Assembly: GCA_947685225.1 (NCBI GenBank)
Contig: CANTUV010000062.1
Coordinates: 16,016,501-16,080,500, forward strand
Source: Garcia nutans
Lineage: Eukaryota; Streptophyta; Magnoliopsida; Malpighiales; Euphorbiaceae
Reading direction: 5' to 3'
DNA: 64,000 bases
Notes under the pieces: generated by a model
The model's database searches: none
Told to the model about the DNA's origin: nothing
What the model saw: the letters and a program-made list of their open reading frames with translations, nothing else
Made by a program: the position numbers and the translations under genes
Shown here: positions 10,965 to 22,599 of the stretch, piece by piece
Position numbering within the stretch: position 1 is the stretch's first letter
How the letters are laid out: the number at the start of each line of letters is the position of its first letter

Positions 10965-10976
10965 GCTCTGATACCA
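10965..10976 (-). other. Met-tRNA primer binding site of pararetrovirus fragment
   Basis: On the minus strand the sequence is TGGTATCAGAGC, complementary to the 3' end of plant initiator Met-tRNA. It lies about 215 bp upstream of the movement-protein-like start on the same strand, where a pararetroviral leader is expected. It is the same motif as the primer site of Tekay element G at 54652. Confidence 0.65.
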
Positions 10977-11124
10977 TTAAAATTTCCCATGTCGAATGAA
11001 CCTAAACAAGAATAAACCTAAATAAGAATTAGGTTCATTTTGTTTAGAACTTCAAAAATCATTAAAATTCAAAATGAGAAAAACTCAATAAGAATTGGGT
11101 TCATTTTTGTAAATATTTTGATTA

Positions 11125-13751
11125 TAGTAAACAAGGTATTTTAGAAATCATTAAATTTTTTATTCCAAACTAAAATTAGATTCTTAGGATATTGCACATA
11201 ACAAGGTATTTTAGAACCTATAGAAAGAAACTTAGCTTTTAGGGATAAGTTTCCTTATGAAATCCTTAATAAAGCAGAACTACTGAGATTTTTTGATTGT
11301 TTAAATTATGTTATAGAATTTTATCTAAACCTGAATAGAATTATAAAACCACTACATGACAGGCTTAGGAAGAATCATGGCCCATGGACTGAAGCCTGTA
11401 GACTCTTATTTTTTTGACCAAATCTAGTCCAATATTTTAAAATAAATCTGAAATAATTTCTATGGATTTATTATTTATTTTATTATTTATTATTATTTTA
11501 ATACTTATTTTAAAATTTATTCTATTATTTATTTTATTTATTTTAAATATATATATATAATAAAAAATAAAAAATCAAATGGAGCAATCGGTGAGTGGCA
11601 CGTGGCAAGCCGCAGGCCGAAAGGGCCTGCGATGAATTGGGCAGCGCCTCTCCCAACCTCGCAGGCGCTCACCCGATTGCTCATGTCCCAGTAGCCTAGA
11701 CTTGTTGCTCACGTCCCAGTAGCCTATCCTCATTGCTCGCCCATTGCTCACGTCCCAGCAGCCCGTGCCAGCTCGTTGGCTGATTTTTGCCAAAACTCTA
11801 TTTTTACTCGGAAACTCCAATTAATTTCCTAAATAGTTTTTAATTTTCTTAACGTATTAGGTTTTGTTTGAAATTCCTATAAATTGTAGTTTTAAACATA
11901 GAAACAATGATGACAAAAAAATTACTCAAGAATTATCGTCGGACTTTTGAAATTTGAAGCAACCTTAAGCAACCAAAAACAGAAAGAACACTCCAATTTA
12001 CAAGGCAACAAGGCTGCGTTGTCTTGATCAAGCTCTCCCAAAATTCCAACGGTGAAATTGTGGTGGAGCCAACAAACAATGGTATTTTCTTAATCAATTC
12101 ATTATAACATGCTTATGATAATTTTTAAACATGCATGATCTTTGTTTAAAATTGAATCCAGTAGCCTAATAGCATAACCTCTTCCAAATATATGATTATT
12201 GTTTTTTTATGTATTATCACAATAGCTTCACTTAATTTTTTTAAATATTTTTTAATAGTAGCTTGTTCATTCCAATTATAAATCCCAAAATCCTAATTTA
12301 TTTCTTCCTAAACCCTAATTGCATGGTATGAGCCATAAACCCTAATTAATTCTATTTTTCAAAATATTTATAGTAACCTAATACTTAAAAAATAATTATA
12401 ATAATATTAATTTCTCCAACTCCTAAAACCCTAGTTTTTAAATCTAAACCCTAAAAACTTTAGAATCCTAATCTTTTTTTTTTAAAAAAAAGGAAACCCT
12501 AAACCCTAATTGTATTTTCCTAAACCATAATTCATAAAACCCTAGCTTGTATATTTAATCTTTAATTGCTATTTGAATCTTGATTTATATATTGTATTCT
12601 TAGTTTACATCTTCATATCTTGATCTTTATTTAACTTTTAATGAATGATTTACTTTCATGATAAATGGTTGAATATCTTTTATTGGTTTATTTTATTTTT
12701 CAATATGTAAGAGGTATGTTTCCACCTTGTGGATTCTCATTAATTAAGCTTCATGTAATTTATATTATTTTCATATTTTGGGATTAATGTAAAGGATACG
12801 TTTCCACCTTTTAATGGGTATCCTATTTAGTTTTAGACATTGGACGATGTAATGGCATGTTTCCATCCATGGATGGTTGTCCACTTATTTGTTTTGTTTG
12901 GACATTGCTATAAATTTTAATAAAGTATTTATTTATTGTTATGATCATATGTAATATGGATAATGCCATTATATTTAAGAATTTTATAATATTAAGACCT
13001 AAAAAAGAGGTAGGTTCTAATGAACCGAGCTTTATGGGGGGTGCTAGGTAATTCTCACCTTCCCCACACATACCCAACTTTTTGAACCCAATTGGGGGTT
13101 GGGAATTCCTTAGGAATCGAGTCATACATTCCTTTCTTTTTCCAGGCCTGTCTGAGTGGTAACTCCATTTTCTTTGAGTTTAGACCCATATTCTCTAAGG
13201 CCCTGAGCCTAACAGTGCCGAAGTCATAAGAACCATTCCACGTGGGAGTGCGGGCAAAAATCTCAGCTCGCAAAGCCTATACTGGTATAGTAAAACAAAT
13301 TAAAGCCTTAGAAAAACATATTCCTTGTCTACATATAGCTGACCCATTAGTTTAAAAAATAGATGAGATGATGCTTCAGATATAGGATAAGATGAGATAT
13401 TAAAATAAATAAAAGAAGGTACAGAAACCATAGTCCAATTTTACTTAGGACATTAGAGCTCAACCCAATTAAATTATTCAACTATTAAAAAAGAGATTAT
13501 GAGTATTATTTTATGCATTTCAAATTTCAATATGATCTTTAAATAAAAAATTCTTGCATTGTATTGATTGTAAAAGTGCTAAAGATGTATTACAAAAGGA
13601 TGTTAAAAACCTTGCCTCAAAATAAATTTTTGCTAGATGGCAAACTATTTTAAGTATTTTTAATTTTGATATAAAATTTATTAAAGGAGAAAATAACAAT
13701 ATACCTGACTTCCTTAATCGTGAATTCCTTCACAGGAATCATGGGGAATAA
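11125..13751 (+). pseudogene. Endogenous pararetrovirus RT-RNase H, split by a solo LTR
   Basis: Plus-strand remnant of the polymerase of the same kind of virus. The left part (11125-11396) contains LLRFFDCLNY and HDRLRKNHGPW, a reverse transcriptase thumb/connection region. The right part (13278-13751) resumes with CLHIADP, a degenerate DASDIG, then DCKSAKDVLQKDV and FDIKFIKGENN of RNase H, ending at TAA 13749. The two parts are collinear once the solo LTR at 11397-13272 and one copy of its AAGCC duplication are discounted. Stops and frame changes are frequent. It lies on the opposite strand to the movement/coat region at 8815-10749, so the locus is rearranged head to head. Confidence 0.65.
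11397..13272 (+). mobile_element. Solo TAT-ng LTR (TSD AAGCC)
   Basis: It begins TGTAGACTC and ends CTCGCA, flanked by AAGCC at 11392-11396 and 13273-13277. There is no internal region, so it is a solo LTR left by recombination. It is about 1.88 kb and the most diverged of the seven. It retains a hairpin patch (CGCAGGCC 11611-11618 with GGCCTGCG 11624-11631, inside an outer pairing 11582-11595 with 11668-11682), a TATA box (about 11878) and the stem-loop module (about 12713-12883). Confidence 0.9.
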
Positions 13752-13919
13752 GCAGAAGAAAGTAGCCAATAAAGCTAAAGAAATTGATTCTTAAGGCCTA
13801 AACTTAGTTTGTATCATCAAACTCTATCAAGACATAAAACTTCGAAAATCATTAAAATTCAAAATGAGAAAAAATAAATAAGAATTATGTTCATTTTGTA
13901 AATAGTTTGATTATAGTAT

Positions 13920-14345
13920 ACCTCAGAATTATAAAGATTGTAATGGACAATATTCTATAAGGTATAAAAAAGCATATAAAAAATATAAAAGAAAATACAA
14001 TAAAAAAAGATTATTATATGAAACAGAAACCTTATCAGTCTTATAAATCTAGAAAACCTAGTAATAAAAAATTTTTTAAAAAGAAAGATAAACAATTTAA
14101 ATAAAATAAAGATTTAGAATGTTATAATTGTGGTAAAAAAGGACATACTTCTAGATTTTGTAGGTTTAATAAAAAAACTACAAGAACTAGAATTAGAAAA
14201 ATCTATATTAAATAAAATTCATGAATTACATTTAGAGTATTCAGATTCTGAAAATTATTTAGATTTTGAAGAATTAAATGAAATTGATGAAATAAATTCA
14301 AACTCTAGTAGTTCTGAAACTAGTAATAAAGGTGCCCGCCGATAA
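13920..14345 (+). pseudogene. Endogenous pararetrovirus coat protein C-terminus
   Basis: Plus-strand coat-protein remnant. A Lys-rich stretch leads to a zinc knuckle CYNCGKKGHTSRFC at 14120-14161, then after a one-base frame change in an A run (about 14170) an acidic Ser-rich tail (14170-14345) containing DFEELNEIDEI. A basic region, a CCHC knuckle and an acidic Ser-rich tail fit the C-terminus of caulimovirid coat proteins. It directly follows the RNase H end with only ~170 bp between, which is not the normal gene order, so an internal deletion or rearrangement is inferred. Confidence 0.6.
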
Positions 14346-15759
14346 AATATTGTTCATTAACAGTATTTACCATATGAAATCAACAGTAAAGTGAGAGGAA
14401 CTATTTATCTATAGCTCTCCATATTAAAGTAAATAGTATCCCCCGACAAGGTACTATTCATAAACACCTCAAAAACCAAATTTAAAACAGCCAAATGTTA
14501 GAAAACATAAAAAGATCAACCTAAAAATAACTCCAAACCAGAAAGTAAAATAAGCAAAATAAAGATCTAGCAAGAAACTAAACTAAACCAAGCCAACTCA
14601 AGCCTCTAAAAAAATGGTTTTGAGAGGACAAAATACAATGTATTATTGTTTGTAGCTCTCCAATCTGTCATCATTTTTAGTAAATGATTGCACAAATAAA
14701 ACATTATAAAAGAATTATAATGATGTTTTATTGAACTTCATCATTTAAGATGTGAGTTCAACTTTTTTTTTTTAATTTTTCCTGATTGTAGTTAACATCA
14801 TGTTTGGATTTTTTTATTTTTATTTTGATCCTTCATCTTGTAGGCTTTAAAGAGATATTTATTGCACATATGTTAATTATAATAATTGTTACATAATATT
14901 TGAATACATGAATATAAAATCTTTAGGCTGAATATATGTGTTTTTGTCAACAATTCCAAAGTGGCAAGAGAACTGATTTTGTCTTACTTTCTCTAGTTGT
15001 TTTGAACAATATTTTTTATCAATTGAGTCTAAAAAGGACAAGTTGGAGTTCTCTTATCAGTAAATGTTAATGTGGTTCCCAACTCAAAATTCTAACTAAC
15101 ATGAAATATGGTGGAACTAACACTTGACCATGTAGGATGTTGTCATAAGCATAAGCCCATACTATATAGCTTTATGCATCATGTATGTTTTATCTTGTTA
15201 GATAACTTTTGTATTATAATTCATTTTAGTTATAGTAGTAAAATAAAATTTAAAGAATTTTACAAATAATTCATGTGATTTGTTATAATTATTTAAATGA
15301 GAATTAATTTGAATCCTATAGTTTTATTTTTCAATCTTCCTATGTGCTTGGGCCTTAATCTATTTCCTTTTACATTAGTTGTTGCAAGGAGAATCATTGT
15401 GGTTCTTAAGACCTTGCATTGGGGATTGGTGGTTTGTTGAGAGTCTAATAGTAGCATTTCATGGGGTTTTTGAGGATTGACCTTTAGGAGGCTGGTGTAA
15501 CTTCTCATTTCTCATCAGTGGTTAGGTGTTTGGATGGAAATCTGGATTTGTGAAACTTGCAGGTGCTGTGGTGTTATGGAATCAGAGAAAAACTAGAAAT
15601 GTCAAGGGATAAGTGAATGAGTAGGATAATTTTACTTGTATATTTAATAATATATAATATAATTATACATATTATATATTATAAAATATAATATAATTAT
15701 ACATATTATATATTATAAAATAAAATAAATTTTATATAATATCATTAATTTATGTAGTA
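14346..15759. other. AT-rich stretch, nothing recognised
   Basis: No coding remnant or element terminus is recognised on either strand. The only clear structure is a direct duplication of about 42 bp of ATA-rich sequence at about 15650-15725, next to the palindromic minisatellite. Confidence 0.4.
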
Positions 15760-15869
15760 TACACATACTGCATATGTAGTACATTCTACATGTGCAATAT
15801 GTATGCTGCATATATACTGCAGTATATATGCATACTACAGTATATGTATACTGCAGTATGTATATAATG
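15760..15869. repeat. Palindromic TGCATACTGCAGTATA-like minisatellite (left half)
   Basis: Imperfect short units built on the near-palindromes atgcatac, actgcagt and tatata. The array is interrupted by the solo LTR at 15870 and continues at 18724-18895, with TAATG repeated on both sides of the insertion. Such self-complementary sequence can form cruciforms. Confidence 0.75.
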
Positions 15870-18723
15870 TGTAACATCCCTTGACAATTCTCATATAAAA
15901 CTATCAGAGAATGTTACTCGATATACTGTCAATACTCCAATCAATTCAATGACAAAGTATCCTTTTAAAGTGTTACTAGCAAAAATTTTCAAATAATAAT
16001 ACAATCTGTATAATACAACACTTATAAATCCATCATTTAAACCAATCTCCAATATCTCCAATAATCCAAGTACTAATTGTGAATCAAATAACCATCATAA
16101 GTTTGTCAATCCAAAATAAATATATAAAACATTATTTGATTTGATAATTATTCACTAGAATCTCAAACTTCATCCTTTAAATACATATATCCCTTTCATG
16201 TTTATAAATTTGTACAATCTCTCAAATAGACAAGATAAATTGCATATATATATATATATATTTCATAACTTACAAGTACAATATACAAAAGATTTTATAT
16301 GTGCTATAGATAATTTCCTGATATTATTAATTCCACTTCTTAACTTGCTCCAATGACCTGATACCTGCGTATCAGAAAATAATTCTCACATGCTAAGCAA
16401 AGCATAGTGGTGCTTGTATAAACATATTTTGTCACTTAATATTAAAGAAAAATACTTACAAAAATATAGTAATAATACTCAATTTTAATAAACATTTCAA
16501 TATATTAAATATTTTCAATAACAAACTAACATAATATTTTGATTACACAAAATAATAACTTTAACTTTATAAAAGACATCATGTTATACTACACTTTCAG
16601 CATTGCAACTTTTCTCTTTTTAAATCATTTTATTTAAGACTTACTTTCTCATTTGTTAACATTGCTCATATTACACTTATTTATTTTTCAGTAAGTCTTA
16701 CTTTTCCGTTTCACATATAGGATAATTTTATTCAATCTATAATTTTGGCACTTAGATTTAGTACTATACTTTGGGCACTTTGTATCTTATATCATTATAT
16801 ACACTTTCAATCATTATAACACTTAGAAAGTCATTAATCAATTCAATAACTTGAGCATAACATTTCTATTCTGTGCATTAGAACTTTCACTTGTAAGCAT
16901 TAATATATACATTACCAATCACTTTCACATTGTAACACAGTAAGTCAATTTTAAGTAATTAACTTATATTATTATTTTACATTTCTTCCATTATTCATAA
17001 CATCATATTCACATATATTTTCAATTTAGATAACTTCATTAAATATGCCCATACATACTGAACTCAGATTATAGGTTTGGATAACGGGATAATATAGCAA
17101 TTTTAATGCCAAGTCTCAAGAATATATATATATATATAATGGCAATTATGCCCACTGTCACTGATGACACAATGTATTCATTAATGCATGAGATGCCCAC
17201 TATCACTATGGCTATCCTTCCTCTAGTTAGCCATTAAATCCAATGCTAGATCTAAAATCAGTATAATTTGGGCAATTCATTAGTTTGGATTAGCACTGAA
17301 TTATGTATATCACTTCAATGGGACAATTCTTTGATCAACACTTGGTATTACACATATTTATCATATATTCAAAATTTATTGCACTACTTATTAGGGTTGA
17401 TTTCAAAAATCTTTTACACCTTGAGGCCTTATAGATATTCAGGGTAAAATCACAAATGAAAGATAAGGAAAAGAACTATTTTAGGCAAATTCTTCAAGTG
17501 ACATGCCCAACGACATGGGCGTGTCAATGATAGTGTCACTTGCCCATTTTACATAAGCTTTGACACGCCCAACAACATGGGTGTGTCACTTCCCATGTCA
17601 CTACTCCTGCATTACAAAAGCTTTGACATGCCCAACAACACGGGCGTGTCATTGGCCATGTCATTAATCTTGTATTGCAGTAGCTACGACATGCCCAATG
17701 ACACAGGCGTGTCACTGGCTGTGTCATTTATCTTTCATCACAGTAGCTATGACACATCCAATGACATGGGCATGTTACTAGTCGTGTCTCCAAAACTGAA
17801 ACGCAGCATCATTGAGACACCTAGTGACATGGCGATCTCACTGGCTGTGTTAGGCAAAATTTTATGTTTCGTACACTCAACTACTTAAATACAATATACT
17901 CAAGATCTATGATAAAAATGAATCAAAAACTAGTTTCTTTGACATAGAAATAGTCTATATCAAATATTTTACTCAAACATCATAATAAATCGTTAACCAT
18001 CACTCATGGCTAAAAACAATATCAAACCACTCAACTCTTTTAATGATTGAATTAAGAATCATACTCATCACTACAAGTTCCTTTAACTCATTTTCACTCA
18101 TCAATCCATTTAACCAATACTTTCAAGAAACAATTCATTATAAATGACTCAATCAATCAATTCAAACATTAAAATTCATAGAAATTTAAATATTTGCAAA
18201 TTAGAAATACAAAAGCACATACCTCTTTCAAAATCTCTCTTCTTCTCTCTTTTCTCTCTTTTTCTTTGATCACTTGCTGGTAATCTCACCTTTTCTAGCT
18301 TATTCTTCTAAAAACTTATAACTAGATATGATTTTCTCTTAAATTTTAGCTAAATTTTTAAAAGAAAGAGAAAGGAGGATTTTTTTGGCGCTGAAGATGA
18401 TGATAGGCATGGATGATGAAGCAAGAAGAAAGAAGAAGAAAGAAACTTCTACATAAATACACCTGTCCATACACTTATATATATACAGTTTAATCTAGTG
18501 TGACCAATCTCATCTTAGCTATGGTGCACCCTCTTTCTTATTCTTTAATTCTAATTTGATTTTTAGTCTCGTAAAACCATAAAAATAATTTCTTCAGTAA
18601 ATTTTGAGATATATCATTCACTATTCTTTGCTTATAGCATTTATCCACATTACTTTTATCACTATACATTGTTAATTTCAATATTAGTTAAAAAGTTCCA
18701 TGTTTAAAATCTTAACCATTACA
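15870..18723 (-). mobile_element. Solo Tekay-type LTR, antisense (TSD TAATG)
   Basis: On the plus strand it starts TGTAACATCCC and ends AACCATTACA, flanked by TAATG at 15865-15869 and 18724-18728. Read on the minus strand it ends GGGATGTTACA, the end style of the Tekay LTRs here. It carries the CTAAGC/GC(A)TAG hairpin (16393-16407) and an array of dyad units (17500-17850) analogous to 53007-53296 in G. No internal region or primer site is present, so it is a solo LTR of about 2.85 kb. Its outer end is more diverged than those of the other Tekay-type LTRs. Confidence 0.85.
17500..17850 (-). repeat. Array of GACACGCCC...GGGCGTGTC dyad units
   Basis: About six imperfect units of roughly 60 bp, each holding gacatgccc or gacacgccc followed by ggcgtgtca and a second tgtcac. 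Many units are self-complementary. Open frames through this stretch are by-products of the periodicity. Confidence 0.75.
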
Positions 18724-18895
18724 TAATGCATACTATAGTAACTGTTGTATGTATATGTACTGTAGTATGTATATAATGCGTACTGCAGTAACTAATGTAT
18801 GTATGCATACTGCAATATATGTATACTGCTGTATGTATGCATACTGCAATATATATCTATAGAAATATATATTGCATATATGCAGTATGTATATA
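18724..18895. repeat. Palindromic minisatellite (right half)
   Basis: Continuation of the array at 15760-15869 after the TAATG duplication, with repeats such as gtatgcatactgcaatata. It ends about 315 bp before the CACTA transposase exon, and the intervening sequence shows nothing recognisable. Confidence 0.75.
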
Positions 18896-19210
18896 CTTTT
18901 CTTTAAATGCCTCTTTGACAAGTCATTCTTAGATAATGAAATTCAATAAAGCATCATCATAATTCTTCAAAATGTTGATGAACTAGAAAGTGGTAGTGAA
19001 TAGAGGAACTCGAGTAAATATGGTTAATATATTTTTCATTGTATTGTGACATTTTTATATGCTTAGTAGTACGAACATGTTATTCTTTCCTACAATATGT
19101 TATAAATATTTATTTAATAAAAGTTATGATTTCTTACAAGAAATTGTTGTGAAGCCATCATAAAAGGACTATAATTTTTTTGTTGTGTAAATATCTGAAC
19201 TTTCATAGGT

Positions 19211-20137
19211 ATGAGAGGAGGAAAGACTTCACAAAATAGGGGTCAAAGCACATCAAATTGGGGCATTAATGCATTCCGCCAAGGCAGTCCCCTTGATGGA
19301 GATCGAGTCACACCTATTTCATCAGACTGAGGCACTCCTTCAAATGCTCGTGCCATGTCTTATAGTCCTATGACTCTGGCCGCCCAAATAGTTCTAATTG
19401 ACATAATTTTTGATATTCTGAGTTCATCTAATATTCCTCCACCATCAGATCCAAATCAACATACACAATAGAGCATAAGGCCACTAACGACAATGAGATA
19501 AGTTCTAGAGTCCTCTTGACTCTAATTGGGAATGAGTAAGTTTTAATAAATACGCAATTTTTGAATTTAATGATTCAATTATACATATATATTTTAAGTT
19601 TGATATTTTAATTGTATTATTATTTGTAGGTTAAGTGAGTAAGATGCATGTGCCCGATGAATCACCATGGAATTTAAGGAGAAACTTGACCTGGTGGATA
19701 TAATTGGAAAGGTGTCACGAAGGAGACAAAATTCTATTGGGAGGCGTTCCACGTATAAAATACCACCTAACTGTTTATATTATTTATGTTTATAATATAT
19801 TTAATACAATGTAATATGTTTTGGATTTTGTGGTTTAATGCATAAGTACTATTGTTGGAATGAGGATATTAGTAGTATGATTTATGCGGCATGGGAGAAG
19901 AAGGCTGGGGATAGGTATCGCTCATTGATGTTTGCCATGAGGAAAAAGTCAAAAAATCCACTTCATGTTCCTCAGTTGGTATGGGATGAATGGCAGTGGG
20001 AGTAGTCCAAGCCAGAATATAAAGCTCTCGGTGCACAATTCTCAAAGAATCATCGTAGTGAGACTGGTGGTCTAGGATCAGGGACTTCTAGACACACAGG
20101 TGGTTCTATCTCACATAATCACCACAAGCAGCGTCTG
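19211..20137 (+). pseudogene. CACTA (En/Spm) transposase gene, exons 1-3, broken
   Basis: A Transposase_24-type (Ptta/En/Spm) protein remnant. The likely start is the ATG at 19211 (MRGGKTSQNRG). Two introns with GT...AG ends are visible: 19536-19629 (94 bp) and 19753-19846. The third exon (19847-20137) has the family signature: NEDISSMIYAAWEKKAGDRY, a tryptophan-rich WDEWQWE, then FSKNHRSETGG and a GTSRHTGGSISH stretch. In-frame stops (for example within ISSD*GTP and WQWE*SK) show that it is dead. The next coding segments of the same gene appear to be at 27342-27646 and 49023-49108, displaced by later retroelement insertions. The protein would act in CACTA transposition. Which of the two En/Spm proteins it represents is not certain. 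Confidence 0.7.
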
Positions 20138-21440
20138 GTATGTATTATGACTTAAAAATATTTTAATTTAAGGATTAAAGAAGGTGGATGGGTATGGAGA
20201 AGCTTTTCGGGGCTTCCTCATAAAATGGATTTGTAATGATTCCTTATTATGGAGTAAGGTCGTACACATTTATTGCTCATATGTATTGTTACAATTTTGA
20301 TGGATGCAAAATTTTTAATGTGATATTTTTTGTATAGTACATTTGTTGTGAAAGTGATTATTTATTGTTTTGATATATGCTCTACTTGTTATATCTAGAA
20401 TATATTTGTCAGTTTTGACTACATAGCTACTTCCCTTCATTTTCTTCTTGGACCTCAGTAAAAACTAGAACTATTTAGTGCTTACTATTTACTGCTTCAA
20501 TCTAATATGTTCATATCCTTTGGTTCAATCTAGGATCATGCAAGAGTAAAAAAAAATATCTTTATGGAAGAAAAATGAAAAATAGAAAATAATTATCTCG
20601 ACAACAATTTAAGGATAAAGATTTGGTGACTTGTACTATTAGGCAACATTTTAAATCAAATATAGTGAATGGAAATTATATATCAAATGATCATAAGTTC
20701 ATTGACAATATTAAGTATAGCAAAATTAGAGAAAGAAAACCATTCCATCAAAGTAACAATAATAATCAATAATATAATTTTTTAATCTATTGATTAGAAT
20801 GAACAAAAAATGGCAGCTAATTTAAAATTTGTATAAAAAGTATTTGCCTTTTCTATTTGTCAATCATATTATGTTTGAATAACTTATGAGAGCATCTTTT
20901 GCTATATTTATAACTAAGGGTCTATCGTTACTATGTTAACTTTGACAGAATGGTCTCTATGGTATTGTACAATACCTTTTAAAAGTGTTTTTCTTTTGTT
21001 TGATATGTAATTTTTTGCATTAAGTCATTCGTTTCACAAAATCATCCCTTTCTTTAGTTCAATTGTTAACTTCTTAGGTATCATATACATGTATGTATAT
21101 TTGTATTCATGTTTGTTCATTTCCATTTTCTCTCTAATCAAACATCACTTCAAAATAAACAAGAACCACCTTGTTATTAATTAATTTCTTTTATGTATAA
21201 ATCTGCATTATGTTACATGGGTGTTTTGAGTAGTTAATTAGTTACATAATAGTGCAAATTAATTAAGTGAAGATGCATGATCTCAGCTCATTCTAATTTT
21301 TAATTATAAGCAGTTTATTCTTAGAATCTTGATGACATTACATAATTAGTGATGTATTTAGAAATTTTGAAAAAAATATGGGGCTACTTGATTGTTCTAA
21401 GACACAAGAAACTAATTGGAAGAAATTAATGTACAAGGAT
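20138..21440. other. AT-rich sequence, probably transposase intron
   Basis: Begins with a GTATG splice donor after the third transposase exon. No coding similarity or element terminus is recognised. It probably belongs to the CACTA gene's intron or to an unrecognised insertion in it. Confidence 0.35.
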
Positions 21441-22594
21441 GATTGCCCTCGATGATTTAAAGAACAAGTTGTTTCACAGTGACCTTAGCCAAGACTGTAA
21501 GGAACAATCCACGACCATCCACAAGATGGGACGACCACAGATTAAGTGACCAAGTCTCCAACATTTCCAGTAGGAAACGTGGTGATAAGCATGGTTTAAA
21601 TAAAAGTCTCTTTGTACCATGTCACGATCGTCCCTGTAGTGTCACGACCATCCATCAATTTTAATAGAAAATCATAGGGATCGACAGTAGTGTTCGCGAC
21701 CTCAGGTGCACTAAGAAGTTCAATGCAAGACACCCAATCTGACCTCTATTCTATCCCTAGTGCAGTCGAGACTTTCATATTTTGACAGAATTTTACTTTG
21801 TCCAGTGAATTAGTGCCACACGGAATGAGTGTTGTCAACCCACTTTAAGATTCAAAAAGGGCGACCGCCCCTAGACCGTCCTGACAGCCATAATATGGGT
21901 AAGATTTCACAAGTAGAGTACTCACATTTGACCATTAGAATATTTTCAAAAGTAGCAACCATCCCATTAAGAAGGAAAATCGCCCTTGGTATCTGGGCGA
22001 CCATCCCTGCCTCCAGGACAACTACTACCTGTTGATATTTTCTTTAAACACAAGGACTAACCTACCAAGATACATGACATGACCTGTAATAGCTAGTTGG
22101 ACCATATGGCTATAAATACTCCAAGAACTATTTTGTTAAAGGATAATCTTTTGATTGTAATAGCCAAGCAACATACTTTCATTTTATTCACTACAATTAA
22201 ACATTTAAATTGTTAGAGTGTTGGGTGTGTGCATTAAACATCAAAATTGTAAGTTTGAGTGTGAGCTTGGAAACACTTAGGTTATAAGAGTGAGCCTGGG
22301 AAAACTCTTGTAAGGGTTGTGAGGTGTGATCTCAAACCATGTAAAGTTTGGTGTGAGATTCTCAAAATACTAAGTTAGAGTTAAGCTTATAAAAACTCAA
22401 GACTAGTGGAAACTTAACAAGTTATTAAGGAAGTGGATGTAGGATTGAGATAATCCGAACCACTATAAATTTTATCGTGTTCATTCATCTCTTCATCTAC
22501 TTTTTTTTTATTTGATTTTGAATTTTGAATTTTCCTTCAATTATACAAATCAACCAATTCAACCCCCCTCATGGTTGCCATCTTGGGACAACAA
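21440..22594 (+). mobile_element. Copia-type LTR-like sequence (boundaries uncertain)
   Basis: The right half has the look of a plant Copia LTR: a TATA box (tataaatact at 22111), a transcribed part with gtggatgtaggattga and ccgaaccact, and an end with caattcaaccccccctcatgg running to about 22594. The left half has repeated cgaccatcc/gcgaccatccc motifs (21503-22030). No target duplication or partner LTR was found, so solo status and the left boundary are guesses. Confidence 0.4.
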
Positions 22595-22599
22595 AGGTA

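Noticed and set aside
16381..17480. Host gene in the long AT-rich stretch
   Set aside because: The stretch lies within a solo LTR bounded by TAATG duplications, and no coding similarity was seen.
21440..22594. Target-site duplication for the Copia-like LTR
   Set aside because: No convincing direct repeat was found at either candidate boundary, so the ends are left approximate.
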